A stretch of DNA of 64,000 bases from Niveispirillum fermenti (GCF_048066175.1 NZ_JBLTXA010000008.1:186001-250000); one strand, 5' to 3'. Positions 18,318 to 28,420 are shown, counted from the first letter of the stretch. Translations and numbers: made by a program. The notes: generated from the sequence alone by a model not told the origin.

Positions 18318-19029
18318 TCAGGCTGCCGGCCCCCGGATGGCGCGCAGCGGGTCGAGCAGCACATCGATGAAGCGGCGGCGATCCACCACGATATCGGCCG
18401 ACAATGTCATGCCGGCCTGAAGCCGCCTTTCCTCGCCATAGGCACTGACCGACAGGCGTTCCGGCATCACGGTGACGCGGTAGACGGCTTCGGCGAAGAC
18501 GATGGGGGTCAGCAGATCGCCGGGGCGATAGGTTGCGCGGCCGACCTGGGCTACCGTGCCATTCACCGATCCGAAGCGCTGGAAGGGAAAGGCATCGATG
18601 CGCAGGCGCACCGCCTGCCCCACCTCCACCAGCCCGGAAGCGCGCGACGGCAGCAGCAACTGCACCTCCATGCCCGCATCTTCCGGCACGATGGCAACCA
18701 GGGGCACCTCGGGGGCGGCGGCCTGTCCCGTCTCGGCCTGCAGCGCGGCCACCCGTCCGGCGACCGGGGCGACCAGCACATAGCCCTGGGCCAGTTCAAG
18801 CTCGGCCAGCGTACGGCGCAAATTGCGCCAGCCCGCCGATGGGGGCCAGGTACCCCGGCACCATCTACGTCCGGGCGTAGCTGCCGACGGTAAGCCAGGC
18901 CAGACCCGCCATGGCGGTAACCGCCAGCGCCACCGTCAGAACGACATGGCGCACCGGCTGGCTGATCACCACTTCGCCATAGAGACGCTGGCGACGATGA
19001 TCAATGGCTTCCTGGCGGAAGATCGCCTT
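18318..19029 (-). pseudogene. Broken HlyD-family secretion adaptor (bacteriocin/type I exporter)
   Basis: The + strand's complement encodes two pieces of an HlyD/RaxA-like membrane-fusion protein. The N-terminal piece (about 18840-19029) reads FRQEAIDHRRQRLYGEVVI, a transmembrane segment, then GSYAR-T followed by an in-frame TAG and VPGYLAPIGG. The C-terminal piece (18318-18821, 167 codons) is in another frame and contains the second half of the lipoyl/barrel region (GYVLVAPVAGRVAALQAE) and the conserved PFQRFG segment. The long helical hairpin between them is missing. A nonsense codon, a frameshift and an internal deletion make it non-functional. It pairs with the broken ABC exporter at 19478. 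Confidence 0.8.
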
Positions 19030-19053
19030 TTTTGTGATAATGTTAGAAATCCT

Positions 19054-19269
19054 TTATTTTTCATTTGCATCTTTGTTGATTTTTAAAAAGCCCAAAAATA
19101 GCGCGATTAAAAACATAAAACCAAGATTTGCAAGAATCATAGAAATTGCTCCAATTAAGAATCCTTCATTAGATGATCTAACCATATCATTTATGAATGG
19201 AGAGAATGCGGGACTGAGGAATATTGCTACACCTTTCGCCTTTCTATTTATTTTTATCACAACCTTCAC
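19054..19269 (-). CDS. Small AT-rich membrane-protein ORF in the decayed secretion locus
   Basis: A 71-codon frame from GTG 19269 ends in TAA about 25 bp before the HlyD remnant, in the same direction. It encodes a basic N-terminus (KINRKAK), a first hydrophobic stretch (GVAIFLSPAF) and a strong transmembrane helix (LGFMFLIALFLGFLK), with a lysine-rich tail. The DNA is far richer in A/T than its surroundings, as bacteriocin or immunity genes often are. The start is weak and a palindromic repeat lies immediately upstream, so it may be a truncated remnant. An overlapping + strand frame is judged less likely. Function not recognised. Confidence 0.35.
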   Translation of the reverse strand: MKVVIKINRKAKGVAIFLSPAFSPFINDMVRSSNEGFLIGAISMILANLGFMFLIALFLGFLKINKDANEK

Positions 19270-19285
19270 CGATCTTGTTGTAATA

Positions 19286-19440
19286 ATACTATTTTGCGGT
19301 GACCAGAACCTATAGGTTCTGGTCACCGCCCTCAATTGCCGGCGCCAACATTCGTTGGCTTGGCTGCGCCGCACGAGCGGTGCTGTGGCAGTCGCCGCCG
19401 GACCAACTTGCGATGAGTTCTACTAATCGAAAGTTGGTAT
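19286..19440. repeat. Palindromic intergenic element, copy 1 (reverse orientation)
   Basis: A 155-bp element bounded by ATAC and GTAT. Hairpin B is a perfect 15-bp stem GCGGTGACCAGAACC with loop TATA (19296-19329), followed by CCCTCAATTGCCGG and a GC-rich centre with a GCCAACATTCGTTGGC hairpin. Hairpin A (ACCAACTTGCGATGAGT, 19402-19438) has two mismatches. It lies in the broken HlyD/ABC-exporter locus. Confidence 0.9.
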
Positions 19441-19477
19441 AAGAGATAGGAGATTATATAAAAAATAAATAAATATC

Positions 19478-20186
19478 AACGACCCCGCCATCGGCAAGCG
19501 GCGCCTTTTCTGGGCGGAGGTGTCGAAACATTTCACGGGTGGATTGATCGCCGTCGTGCTGGACGGGGTGATGGCGATAGCGACCCTTGCCGTGATGCTG
19601 GTCTATGCACCGGTCCTGACGGCCATCGTCCTGGTCGGCCTTGTCCTCTATTTCGGCGTGCGCGCGCTTTCCTACCCCTATCAGCGGCGGCTGACGGATG
19701 AGGGCATACAATTGGCTGCCAAGGAGAATTCGATCTTCCTGGAGACGGTTCGCGGCGCCCGCGCCTTCAAGCTGTTCGGCCGGGAGGCCGAACGCCATTC
19801 CCTCTGGCAGAACGCCTGGGCCGACAGCATCAATAACAGCCTGCGCTCACAGAGATTTGGCCTGTTCGGCGGCACGGCCAACGGCCTGTTCAACCTGGCC
19901 GAAGCCCTGCTGGTCCTGTGGCTGGGCGCGCGCGCTTTATCGCCGGCCGTCGATCCTGTTCCTGGACGAGGGGACGGCCAACCTGGACGCACAGGCGGAA
20001 CATGCCGTGATGGAGGTGGTGCGCCACCTGCCTGTCACCCGCATCGTGGTCGCCCACCGCCCCGCCGCCATCGCCGGGGCGACGCGCGTCTTTATCGTGG
20101 TGGACGGGGGCGTCAATGAAGCCATGCGGGACGAACCTCTCCCCCGCCAAGCCTCCGGACAGCAGGATTCCGTGCCTGTCGCATGA
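19478..20186 (+). pseudogene. Broken bacteriocin-type ABC exporter (RaxB/CvaB-like)
   Basis: The first part (about 19478-19940) encodes transmembrane-domain sequence of a peptidase-containing ABC transporter, from NDPAIGKRRLFWAEVSKHFT through FLETVRGARAFKLFGREAER to FNLAEALLVLWLGA. The frame then shifts and continues as the end of the nucleotide-binding domain: ALYRRPSILFLDEGTANLD (Walker B and D-loop) and RIVVAHRP (H-loop). The peptidase domain, Walker A and signature motif are all missing. So there is a 5' truncation, an internal deletion of roughly two hundred codons and a frameshift. Together with the HlyD remnant this was once an exporter for a GG-leader peptide. Confidence 0.85.
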
Positions 20187-20346
20187 GAGATTGCGGGGAA
20201 GGGGGAAGCCTTTCACGGTCGGCGACCGGACCCGATCAGGTCGGGCGCGATGAGGTCAGCCGTCATGCCGGCCGCGCGGGATGGACAATGCGCCATGGGC
20301 CTTGCTACTGCTACAGGCCATGACAATCCATGGGAGGATGGTGGAG

Positions 20347-21336
20347 ATGGCTGAACGCAGGAAACCCCTGGTCATCGTGACGCGCAAGCTGCCCGACGCC
20401 ATCGAGACCCGGATGATGGAGCTGTTCAACACGCGCCTCAACCTGGACGACCATCCCATGGCGCGCGCGGAACTGGAGGAGGCGGTGAAGACCGCCGATG
20501 TGCTGGTTCCCACCGTCACCGACACGATCGACGAGGCGCTGCTGAACCAGGCGGGGCCGCAATTGAAGCTGATCGCCAATTTCGGCAATGGCGTCGACCA
20601 TATCGACCTGCGCGTGGCGCGGGCCAGGGGCATCATCGTCACCAACACGCCGGGCGTGCTGACGGAGGATACGGCCGACATGACCATGGCCCTGATCCTG
20701 GCCACGGCGCGGCGCCTGTCGGAAGGGGAACGGCTGGTCCGGTCCGGCCAGTGGACGGGCTGGGCCCCGACCGTGATGCTGGGTGCGCGCATGGCGGGCA
20801 AGCGGCTGGGCATCATCGGCATGGGCCGCATCGGCCAGGCGCTGGCGCGGCGTGCCCGCGCCTTCGGCCTGTCCATCCATTACCACAACCGCAAGCCCGT
20901 GCATCCGGAGGTGGAAGCCGAACTGGATGCCGCCTATTGGGAAAGCCTGGACCAGATGCTGGCGCGCATGGATATCGTGGCCATCACCTGTCCGCGCACG
21001 CCCGCCACCTACCACCTGTTGAACGCCCGCCGCCTTGCCCTGCTGAAGCCGACGGCCATCCTGGTCAATATCAGCCGCGGCCAGGTGGTGGACGAGGCGA
21101 CCCTGGCCCGCATGCTTCAGCGGCGGGAGATCGGCGGCGCCGGCCTGGATGTGTACGAGGACGAGCCCAATGTCGATCCCAAGCTGCTGAAACTGGACAA
21201 TGTCGTGCTGCTGCCGCACATGGGCTCCGCCACGCTGGAAGGCCGCATCGACATGGGCGAGAAGGTCATCGTCAATATCAAGACCTTTGTGGATGGCCAC
21301 CAGCCGCGCGACCGCGTGCTGGAAATGATGTTCTGA
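20347..21336 (+). CDS. D-2-hydroxyacid dehydrogenase (glyoxylate/hydroxypyruvate reductase type)
   Basis: A 329-residue NAD(P)H-dependent reductase of 2-oxoacids. The cofactor loop is GIIGMGRIGQALARRA (about residue 155). The catalytic triad is visible: Arg in NISRGQVVDE, Glu in DVYEDEP, His in LLPHMGSAT. The sequence is closest in style to the GyaR/GhrB glyoxylate reductases of alphaproteobacteria. ATG 20347 lies 9 bases after GGGAGG; an ATG at 20338 in the same frame is possible. It is monocistronic and upstream of hisZ by 176 bp. Confidence 0.9.
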   Translation: MAERRKPLVIVTRKLPDAIETRMMELFNTRLNLDDHPMARAELEEAVKTADVLVPTVTDTIDEALLNQAGPQLKLIANFGNGVDHIDLRVARARGIIVTNTPGVLTEDTADMTMALILATARRLSEGERLVRSGQWTGWAPTVMLGARMAGKRLGIIGMGRIGQALARRARAFGLSIHYHNRKPVHPEVEAELDAAYWESLDQMLARMDIVAITCPRTPATYHLLNARRLALLKPTAILVNISRGQVVDEATLARMLQRREIGGAGLDVYEDEPNVDPKLLKLDNVVLLPHMGSATLEGRIDMGEKVIVNIKTFVDGHQPRDRVLEMMF

Positions 21337-21512
21337 CGCCGGTTCCCCGCCGGCGCCGGCCGGGTCTCCCCCGTCTTCGCGCAAGGCAGCCGCGCTTGCC
21401 GGCCGCCGCCTTTGCGTTTGCGTGACGGGCGGGCCTGGGCTAAGACCGGTTACCGGTGTGGGGGACCAGCCCCCGGCCCTTCGTGCATCTTGAGCGACAT
21501 CGGTTCTGCCCC

Positions 21513-22676
21513 ATGAGCGATAAGCCCACCAAGGCCCTGGCGGCCAAGGCGTTGCTGCCGACCGGATTGCGTGACCTGCTTCCGCCCGATGCGGAACATG
21601 AGGCGCAGGTCGTCGGCCGGCTGCTGAAGGAATTCCATCGCCACGGCTATGAACGGGTGAAACCGCCGCTGGTGGAGTTCGAGGAGGGGCTGCTGTCCGG
21701 TTCCGCCGCGACGCTGGCCAACCAGACCTTCCGCATCATGGATCCGGTGTCCCAGCGCATGATGGGCGTGCGGTCCGACATGACGCCGCAGGTGGCCCGC
21801 ATCGCCACCACCCGGCTGCGCAAGGCGCCCCGCCCGCTGCGCCTGTCCTATGCCGGCCAGGTGCTGCGCGTGAAGGGCACGGGCCTGCGCCAGGAACGCC
21901 AGTTCGGCCAGGTCGGCGTCGAACTGATCGGTCCCGACCGGGCCGAGGCGGATGCCGAGATCATCCTGCTGGCGGCCAGTGCGCTGGGCAGCGTCGGGGC
22001 CAAGGGCATTTCGATCGACCTGACCGTGCCGACGCTGGTGCCGGCCGTGGCGCAGGCCCTCTCCCTGACGGAAGAGGATTACGCCCGCCTGCGCGCCGCA
22101 CTCGACCACCGCGATGCCAAGGCCGTGGCCGACGCCATGGGACCCCACGCACCGCTGTTCCTGGCGATCCTGGAGGCCAGCGGCCCCGCCCCGGCGGCCG
22201 TGCAGCGGCTGGCCGCCATCGATCTGCCGGCCGTGGCGCGCAAGGCGCGCGCCGAACTGACCGATGTCGTCCGCCTGATCGAAAAGGCGGCGCCCGGCCT
22301 GTCCGTCACCATCGATCCCGTGGAAATGCGGGGTTTTGAGTATCAGACCGGCGTCAGCTTCACGATCTTCGCCCGCGGGGTGCGGGGCGAACTGGGGCGC
22401 GGCGGCCGTTACCGCACGGGCGGCGCCGATCCGGTGGGGGAGCCCGCGACGGGCTTCACCCTTTACACCGACACGGTGCTGCGCGCCCTGCCGGGTCCGC
22501 GTCCCGCCCGGCGCGTTCTGCTGCCGCCGGGCACCGATTATGCCGAGGCGCAGGCCTTGCGCGCCCAGGGCTGGTACACGGTGGCCGCCATGGATGCCAC
22601 CGACGACCCCGTCGGCGAGGCGCGGCGCCTGGGCTGTTCGCATCTGCTGACCCCGGACGGGCCCGTGCCCGTCTGA
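21513..22676 (+). CDS. hisZ: ATP phosphoribosyltransferase regulatory subunit
   Basis: A 387-residue HisRS-like paralogue that forms the hetero-octameric first enzyme of histidine synthesis with short-form HisG and confers feedback control. It has class II synthetase-like motifs, PTGLRDLLPPDA at the N-terminus, RSDMTPQVARIATTRL, and RQERQFGQVGVELIG, but lacks the C-terminal anticodon domain of HisRS. ATG 21513 gives the usual N-terminus. hisZ next to purA is a recurrent arrangement in alphaproteobacteria; here the gap is 75 bp. Confidence 0.93.
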   Translation: MSDKPTKALAAKALLPTGLRDLLPPDAEHEAQVVGRLLKEFHRHGYERVKPPLVEFEEGLLSGSAATLANQTFRIMDPVSQRMMGVRSDMTPQVARIATTRLRKAPRPLRLSYAGQVLRVKGTGLRQERQFGQVGVELIGPDRAEADAEIILLAASALGSVGAKGISIDLTVPTLVPAVAQALSLTEEDYARLRAALDHRDAKAVADAMGPHAPLFLAILEASGPAPAAVQRLAAIDLPAVARKARAELTDVVRLIEKAAPGLSVTIDPVEMRGFEYQTGVSFTIFARGVRGELGRGGRYRTGGADPVGEPATGFTLYTDTVLRALPGPRPARRVLLPPGTDYAEAQALRAQGWYTVAAMDATDDPVGEARRLGCSHLLTPDGPVPV

Positions 22677-22751
22677 CATCCGGATTGAAACCTGTCGGGG
22701 TGGCGCCTTTGCGGGCCGCCCCCCTTAATTCTGCTAGAAGCGAGGAATATC

Positions 22752-24044
<1,293 letters not shown>

Positions 24045-24059
24045 TCACCGCTTTTCCTG

Positions 24060-24092
24060 CAACGCCGCCCCAAAAGGGCGGCGTTGTCGTTT
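24060..24092 (+). terminator. Rho-independent terminator after purA
   Basis: An 11-bp perfect stem CAACGCCGCCC / GGGCGGCGTTG with loop CAAAA begins 16 bp after the purA stop and is followed by the T-rich TCGTTT. Confidence 0.75.
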
Positions 24093-24160
24093 CCGGCAGG
24101 GGCATCCTCGTGCCAGACTGGCTTGCGCCGTCGTCCCGTCCGGCGTGGAGGGAAATGCCC

Positions 24161-24928
24161 ATGCAATGGAACCCGAGCCAGTATGAGCGTTTCCGTGCCC
24201 CGCGTGAGCGGCCGGGGCGGGACCTGCTGGCGGCACTGCCGCCCCTGCGGCCCGGGATGGTCACGGATCTGGGTTGCGGCACGGGTTATCTGACACGGCA
24301 ACTCGCCGACCGGTTCCCCGACGCGGCCGTCACGGGGCTGGACAGCGATCCCGCCATGCTGGCCCGGGCGGCCGCCATCGCCTCGCGCGTGCGGTGGCGG
24401 CAGGGGGATATCGCGACGTGGGTGCCGGACGCGCCGCAGGACCTGATCTTCTCCAACGCCGCCCTGCAATGGCTGCCCGGCCATGATGTGCTGTTCCCCT
24501 GCCTGGCCGGATGTCTGACCGACGGTGGGGTGCTGGCCGTGCAGATGCCGGATAATTTCGACGCCCCCTCCCACCTTCTGTTGCGGGAAACGGCGGCCGA
24601 TGGCCCCTGGGCGCCGGCCCTGCGCACGGCGATGGATCATCATCATGCGCTGCTGTCGCCCGCCGATTACTGGCGCTTGCTGCGGCCCCATTGCGGCAGT
24701 GTGGATATCTGGTCCAGCGACTATCTGCATGTGCTGGAAGGCGCCGATCCCGTGCTGGAATGGACCGCCGGCACGGCCCTGCTGCCGGTCATGGCCCGGC
24801 TGCCCGCCGATCAGGCCGCCGCCTTCCGCGAGGCCTATGCCAACCGTCTACGCCTGGCCTATCCGGCCGAAGGGGATGGCCGGACGCTCTTCCCCTTCCG
24901 GCGGCTTTTCATCGTCGCGCGGATTTAG
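24161..24928 (+). CDS. tam: Trans-aconitate 2-methyltransferase-like SAM methyltransferase
   Basis: A 255-residue class I methyltransferase. The N-terminus MQWNPSQYERFRAPRERPGR matches the Tam signature (WxPxxYxxFxxxRxRPxxDL), followed by motif I DLGCGTGYLTRQLA, the acidic GLDSDPAMLARA and FSNAALQWLPGHD. Tam esterifies trans-aconitate, a spontaneous by-product of the citrate cycle that inhibits aconitase. ATG 24161 is preferred to ATG 24155 because GGAGGG lies 8 bases upstream of it. Length fits E. coli Tam. It lies downstream of the purA terminator. Confidence 0.88.
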   Translation: MQWNPSQYERFRAPRERPGRDLLAALPPLRPGMVTDLGCGTGYLTRQLADRFPDAAVTGLDSDPAMLARAAAIASRVRWRQGDIATWVPDAPQDLIFSNAALQWLPGHDVLFPCLAGCLTDGGVLAVQMPDNFDAPSHLLLRETAADGPWAPALRTAMDHHHALLSPADYWRLLRPHCGSVDIWSSDYLHVLEGADPVLEWTAGTALLPVMARLPADQAAAFREAYANRLRLAYPAEGDGRTLFPFRRLFIVARI

Positions 24929-24967
24929 GATAATGGCGCGGGGCTCACCTTCGATCCGGGTGCGGGA

Positions 24968-25321
24968 ATGGCGTTGAATGTGCTGGAAGTGACCATCTTT
25001 GCCATGGTGCTGGCCAATGGCGACCCGCTGGTCTGCACGCGGCAGGACGGGACGGAGGAGATGGTCTTGTGTACCAATGGGCAGGTGGCCCATCTGGACC
25101 ATGACCGCATCACCTTCAAGAACGATATCGGTGTGGTGAAATTCCCCGACGGCACATTGACCTTCACCAATGGCATCCGCTCCCATTGGGGCAGCGCCGG
25201 CTGGGTGCAGTTTTCCAACAAGATCTCCATCCGCCGCAATCCGGACGGGTCGTTCAAGACCAGCAAGGGCCTGGTCTGCCGTGCCCTGAACGATGACAAG
25301 GCCACCTGCCAGAAGGATTGA
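24968..25321 (+). CDS. Hypothetical protein, beta-rich
   Basis: A 117-residue protein not recognised. It is rich in short beta-prone segments with a DG or NG turn about every 12 residues (TRQDGTEE, FPDGTLTFTNG, RRNPDGSFKTSKG) and has four cysteines. Codon use matches the neighbours, so it is probably real. It starts 39 bp after tam. Its TGA stop is completed by the first A of a palindromic element (copy 2), so the original C-terminus may have been longer or different. Confidence 0.6.
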   Translation: MALNVLEVTIFAMVLANGDPLVCTRQDGTEEMVLCTNGQVAHLDHDRITFKNDIGVVKFPDGTLTFTNGIRSHWGSAGWVQFSNKISIRRNPDGSFKTSKGLVCRALNDDKATCQKD

Positions 25322-25464
25322 TACCGGCACCCGGTGAGTTGGACCTGGCGGGTGCTGGTTCGGCGGCGATTGCCGCCGCGCGGCACATGCCGCGTCGCCA
25401 AGCTGCCGGGTGGCGGCGCCGGCAACGGGGTCGATGGTCCGTTGCGATTGCCGATATCTGATAT
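25321..25464. repeat. Palindromic intergenic element, copy 2 (divergent stems)
   Basis: It begins ATACC at the stop codon of the upstream gene. Hairpin A is ACCGGCACCCG / CGGGTGCTGGT (25323-25333, 25349-25359), with one G-T pair. The next 40 bp align base for base with the centre of copy 6, including GGCGGCGATTGCCGCC. The following small hairpin is CGGC-ACAT-GCCG here and CCGC-TCGT-GCGG in copy 6, a compensated change. The right end is uncertain (about 25464). Confidence 0.7.
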
Positions 25465-25614
25465 GACGGGCCCTGTTGCTCGACGGCCGGGGCCGATGCC
25501 CCGGCATGTCCCGTCCATTTTCTGCTTGAGAACAAAACAAGAACATTATAGAAAAGGAACAGAGGATGGAGAAAGGGCGGCCGGCGTGCCGCCATCGGCC
25601 AAGGAGGCAGGCAT

Positions 25615-25971
25615 ATGCGACCGGCGATCCGGCATAGCGCCCTGGTGGGCAGCGTGGGCTGCGCCAATTTCAAGGGCCATGATTTCGACATGCATTGTGT
25701 GTGCTGCGGGGAGGAAAGCCGCTGGCGATCGGACCTGCTGGTCCGCCGCCATGGCCATGGCTGGCCCGTGGCCGAATTCAGCCGCCGTTTCGTCTGCCAG
25801 GGTTGTGGGGAGGTGGGGTCGTCGGTGCTGCGCATCGTGGACCGGCCGGCCGACCAGCAGGAAACCCGTTTCCGCCGCATGGCGCCGCGCCCCACACCCA
25901 TGCCCGAGCTTCCCGCCGCCCCGATGCATTGGCGGATGCGCGTGGTGGGGGACGGGGCGGCCACCTCCTGA
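25615..25971 (+). CDS. Hypothetical zinc-ribbon-like protein
   Basis: A 118-residue protein with two CxxC pairs, MHCVCCGEES and RFVCQGCGEVG, spaced about 30 residues apart as in a zinc ribbon. The rest is arginine- and proline-rich without a recognised domain. AAGGAGG lies close upstream of ATG 25615. It is preceded by about 290 bp holding a palindromic element and followed by an orphan binding-protein gene. Metal binding is an inference; function unknown. Confidence 0.6.
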   Translation: MRPAIRHSALVGSVGCANFKGHDFDMHCVCCGEESRWRSDLLVRRHGHGWPVAEFSRRFVCQGCGEVGSSVLRIVDRPADQQETRFRRMAPRPTPMPELPAAPMHWRMRVVGDGAATS

Positions 25972-26061
25972 AGGGGCCGCCCCGGATGACACGGCAGGCG
26001 GCTTGGCAGGGCGCGCCCCCTCCCTTACAAAGGGACAGGTATTCCGCTGACCGGAGGCAAG

Positions 26062-27039
26062 ATGTCCCATCGCCGTTTCGGCCTGCTCTGCCTGGCCCTG
26101 TTGTTTCTGGCCCTGCCGGCTGCGGCGCAGGAACGCATCGTCTTCGCCACGGACTGGCGGGCCCAGGCGGAACATGGCGGCTTCTATCAGGCCATGGCGG
26201 CCGGCCTTTACAAGGCGCGCGGGCTGGATGTCGTGCTGCGCCAGGGCGGTGTCGGCATGGACCCGCAGCAATTGCTGGCGGCCGGCGCCATCGATGCCGC
26301 CATGGGCTCCAGCGGTTTCTTCACGCTCAATCTGGTGGAGGCGGGGGCGCCCGTCGTGACGGTGGCCGCCCTCTTCCAGAAGGATCCCGTGATCCTGATG
26401 AGCCACGACCGGGATGACGTGAACAGCCTGGCCGACATGAAGGGCAAGCCCATCGCCATCGGCGATCCGACGGTGCATACCATCTGGCGCTACCTGAAGT
26501 CCCGCTACGGGTTCGAGGATGCGCAGATCCGCAAATACACCTTCAACATCGCCCCCTTCCTGGTCAACCGGCAGGCGATCCAACAGGGCTATGCCACGTC
26601 CGAGCCCCATACCGCCGAAAAGGCGGGCATCCGGCCCAAGGTGTTCCTGCTGGCCGATGACGGCTATCTGTCCTATGCCGCCACCATCATGGTCCGCCGG
26701 GACCTGATGGAGCGCAAACCCGATGCGGTCCGCGCCTTTGTGGAGGCGTCGGTTGAGGGCTGGAAGCAATATCTGCATGGCGACCCCGCTGCTGCCGACG
26801 CCCTGATCAAGCGCGACAATCCGGAAATGGATGACGAGACGCTGGCCTATGCACGGGCGCGCATGCGTGATTATGGGCTGGTGGAAAGCGGTGACGCGCT
26901 GACCCATGGCATCGGCACGATGTCGGCCGATCGCTGGGACCGTTTCGCGCGGCAGATGATCGATCTGGGCGTTTATCCGGCCGGGCTGGACTGGCGTCAG
27001 GGGGTGGATTTCCGTTTCATCACCCAGCCGGCACCCTGA
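26062..27039 (+). CDS. ABC transporter substrate-binding protein, NMT1/ThiY-like (orphan)
   Basis: A 325-residue periplasmic protein. A signal peptide ends ALPAAAQ, then the NMT1/ThiY-type fold begins (IVFATDWRAQAEHGGFYQAMAAGLY), with the conserved GSSGFFTLNLVEAGAPVVTVAA segment lying across the ligand cleft. Relatives bind HMP/thiamine precursors, riboflavin, sulfonates or nitriles. No permease or ATPase gene is adjacent, so it must work with a distant transporter. No riboswitch was seen upstream. The GGAGG before ATG 26062 is good. Confidence 0.87.
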   Translation: MSHRRFGLLCLALLFLALPAAAQERIVFATDWRAQAEHGGFYQAMAAGLYKARGLDVVLRQGGVGMDPQQLLAAGAIDAAMGSSGFFTLNLVEAGAPVVTVAALFQKDPVILMSHDRDDVNSLADMKGKPIAIGDPTVHTIWRYLKSRYGFEDAQIRKYTFNIAPFLVNRQAIQQGYATSEPHTAEKAGIRPKVFLLADDGYLSYAATIMVRRDLMERKPDAVRAFVEASVEGWKQYLHGDPAAADALIKRDNPEMDDETLAYARARMRDYGLVESGDALTHGIGTMSADRWDRFARQMIDLGVYPAGLDWRQGVDFRFITQPAP

Positions 27040-27289
27040 CGCGGGTGGAAACACTCCCCCAAGGGCAACGGCCCGAGCCTGCCGTAAGTGCAATGCTGAT
27101 TTTGAACGGCGTTCTGTGCTGATGTCCGTCGAAGATCGTGGTTGGCTGACAAGTCACATATATATCTGAAGTTATTAAGGTTTCTGGCGTTCTTGCGCGT
27201 TCGCTGCCGTTCGTCCAAAATTTCAACAAATGCCGCTCACAACGGTCTGGCTGGGGGGCGACTCTCTGGGCCCACCAATTTTATCAAGG
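27040..27289. other. Gene-free segment between convergent genes
   Basis: Together with the hairpin that follows, this is a gap of about 300 bp. It is less GC-rich than its surroundings, with a short ATATATA run near 27157. No frame with matching codon use, no RNA gene and no repeat was found. Confidence 0.5.
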
Positions 27290-27320
27290 GGTTGGCGTCG
27301 CCACACTGGCGACGCCAACC
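27290..27320 (-). terminator. Hairpin downstream of the PepSY gene
   Basis: A perfect 13-bp stem GGTTGGCGTCGCC / GGCGACGCCAACC with loop ACACT lies 27 bp beyond the stop of the minus-strand PepSY gene. The minus-strand tail (CTTGATAAAATT) is AT-rich but not a T run. Confidence 0.6.
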
Positions 27321-27346
27321 TGTCCGGTACGGCGCCTCTTCCCGCC

Positions 27347-28420
27347 TCAGCGTCGTGACCGGCGGCGGAGCCAGAGTTGCAGGCCGTAGATCGTTGCGAC
27401 GAGCAGTCCGATGCCTGTCAGCAGGCCCAGAGCGCGGCCGGGGGTGCCGCCGGCCTCGCCCGTGTGCAGGGGATACAGGGCGGAAACCAGGATGTCGGCC
27501 GGTGGGGCGTCGTGGATGGGGTAGGTGCCGCGGATGCCGGCATCGTTGGCGTCGATCACGACCAGGCTGCGGCCGTACCCGCCGCGATACAGTTCGCCGG
27601 GGGCGCGGACCCACATGTAATAGCTGGCATCGGTGGTGCTGGGCAGCGTGGTGCCCACGAAGCGGCTGCCGGGAATGGCCGATGTGCCGGCCCGGACCGC
27701 GGTGGCCAATCCCACGGGGCGGGTCCCCGCCGGCGGGTTGGGGGGCAGGGCCACATCCTCCACATCCAGCAGGTGGCGCATTTCATGCTCGAACAGCAGC
27801 AGGGTGCCGGTCACGGCCAGGAACAGGGCCGGCACCGCCACCCAAAGCCCCACCGCACGATGCAGCCCATAGAGGCGGGCCGTGCGTCCGCCGGCCCCGC
27901 GCGGCAGCAGCGCCTGCCGCCAGCCCCCGCGGCGCGGCCAGGCGACCACCAGGCCGAAGACCAGGTTGGTGACCAGCAGCATGCCCGAGCCGGCCAGTAT
28001 CCAGTGCCCGACGCGACCCGCCAGCAGGTCGATATGGACGGCGCGCATCAGTTCCAGGAAGCTGTGCTCACCCGCCGCGCGGTCGCGCAGCACGGCACCG
28101 GCGCCATCGATCCGCGCCCGCCGTGCCGCGCCGGCTTCGTCGCGGTAGGCGACGACATAGCGGTCGGGCAGACCCGCCGTGGTCCAGATCCAGGTCACGC
28201 CGGCCCCCGGCCCCGCCGTTCCCAACTGATCCAGGCGATGCCCGATCGCATCCAGGTCGGTCGGTCGGGTTTGCGTGGAGACCAGCGCATCGTCGAGTTC
28301 GAAATGGAAGCTGAGAAGGGTACCCGTGACGGCCTGCACCAGCCAGAACAGTGCCGCCCCCAGCCCCAGCCAGCGATGCAGCCGGATGAGCAGGCCGCGC
28401 CGGCCCGTCGATTTGGTCAT
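27347..28420 (-). CDS. PepSY-associated transmembrane protein (PiuB/iron-uptake type)
   Basis: A 357-residue inner-membrane protein with about four helices. It begins LLIRLHRWLGLGAALFWLVQ, the hallmark of the PepSY_TM family, and has a second HRAVGLWVAVPALFLAVTG core. The loop between helices 1 and 2 (about residues 40-125) is the PepSY-like periplasmic region. Relatives lie next to TonB-dependent siderophore receptors and are proposed to reduce ferric siderophores. Here there is no adjacent receptor; the nearest is at 14802. Role in iron uptake is inference from the family. Confidence 0.85.
   Translation of the reverse strand: MTKSTGRRGLLIRLHRWLGLGAALFWLVQAVTGTLLSFHFELDDALVSTQTRPTDLDAIGHRLDQLGTAGPGAGVTWIWTTAGLPDRYVVAYRDEAGAARRARIDGAGAVLRDRAAGEHSFLELMRAVHIDLLAGRVGHWILAGSGMLLVTNLVFGLVVAWPRRGGWRQALLPRGAGGRTARLYGLHRAVGLWVAVPALFLAVTGTLLLFEHEMRHLLDVEDVALPPNPPAGTRPVGLATAVRAGTSAIPGSRFVGTTLPSTTDASYYMWVRAPGELYRGGYGRSLVVIDANDAGIRGTYPIHDAPPADILVSALYPLHTGEAGGTPGRALGLLTGIGLLVATIYGLQLWLRRRSRR

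Noticed and set aside
19004..19315. A 103-codon + strand frame in the AT-rich insert
   Set aside because: It begins inside the HlyD remnant and ends inside the palindromic element. The minus-strand frame has a better hydrophobic pattern and position, so this one is not reported.
25972..26061. TPP riboswitch before the ThiY-like binding-protein gene
   Set aside because: The 90-bp leader has none of the conserved THI-box segments.
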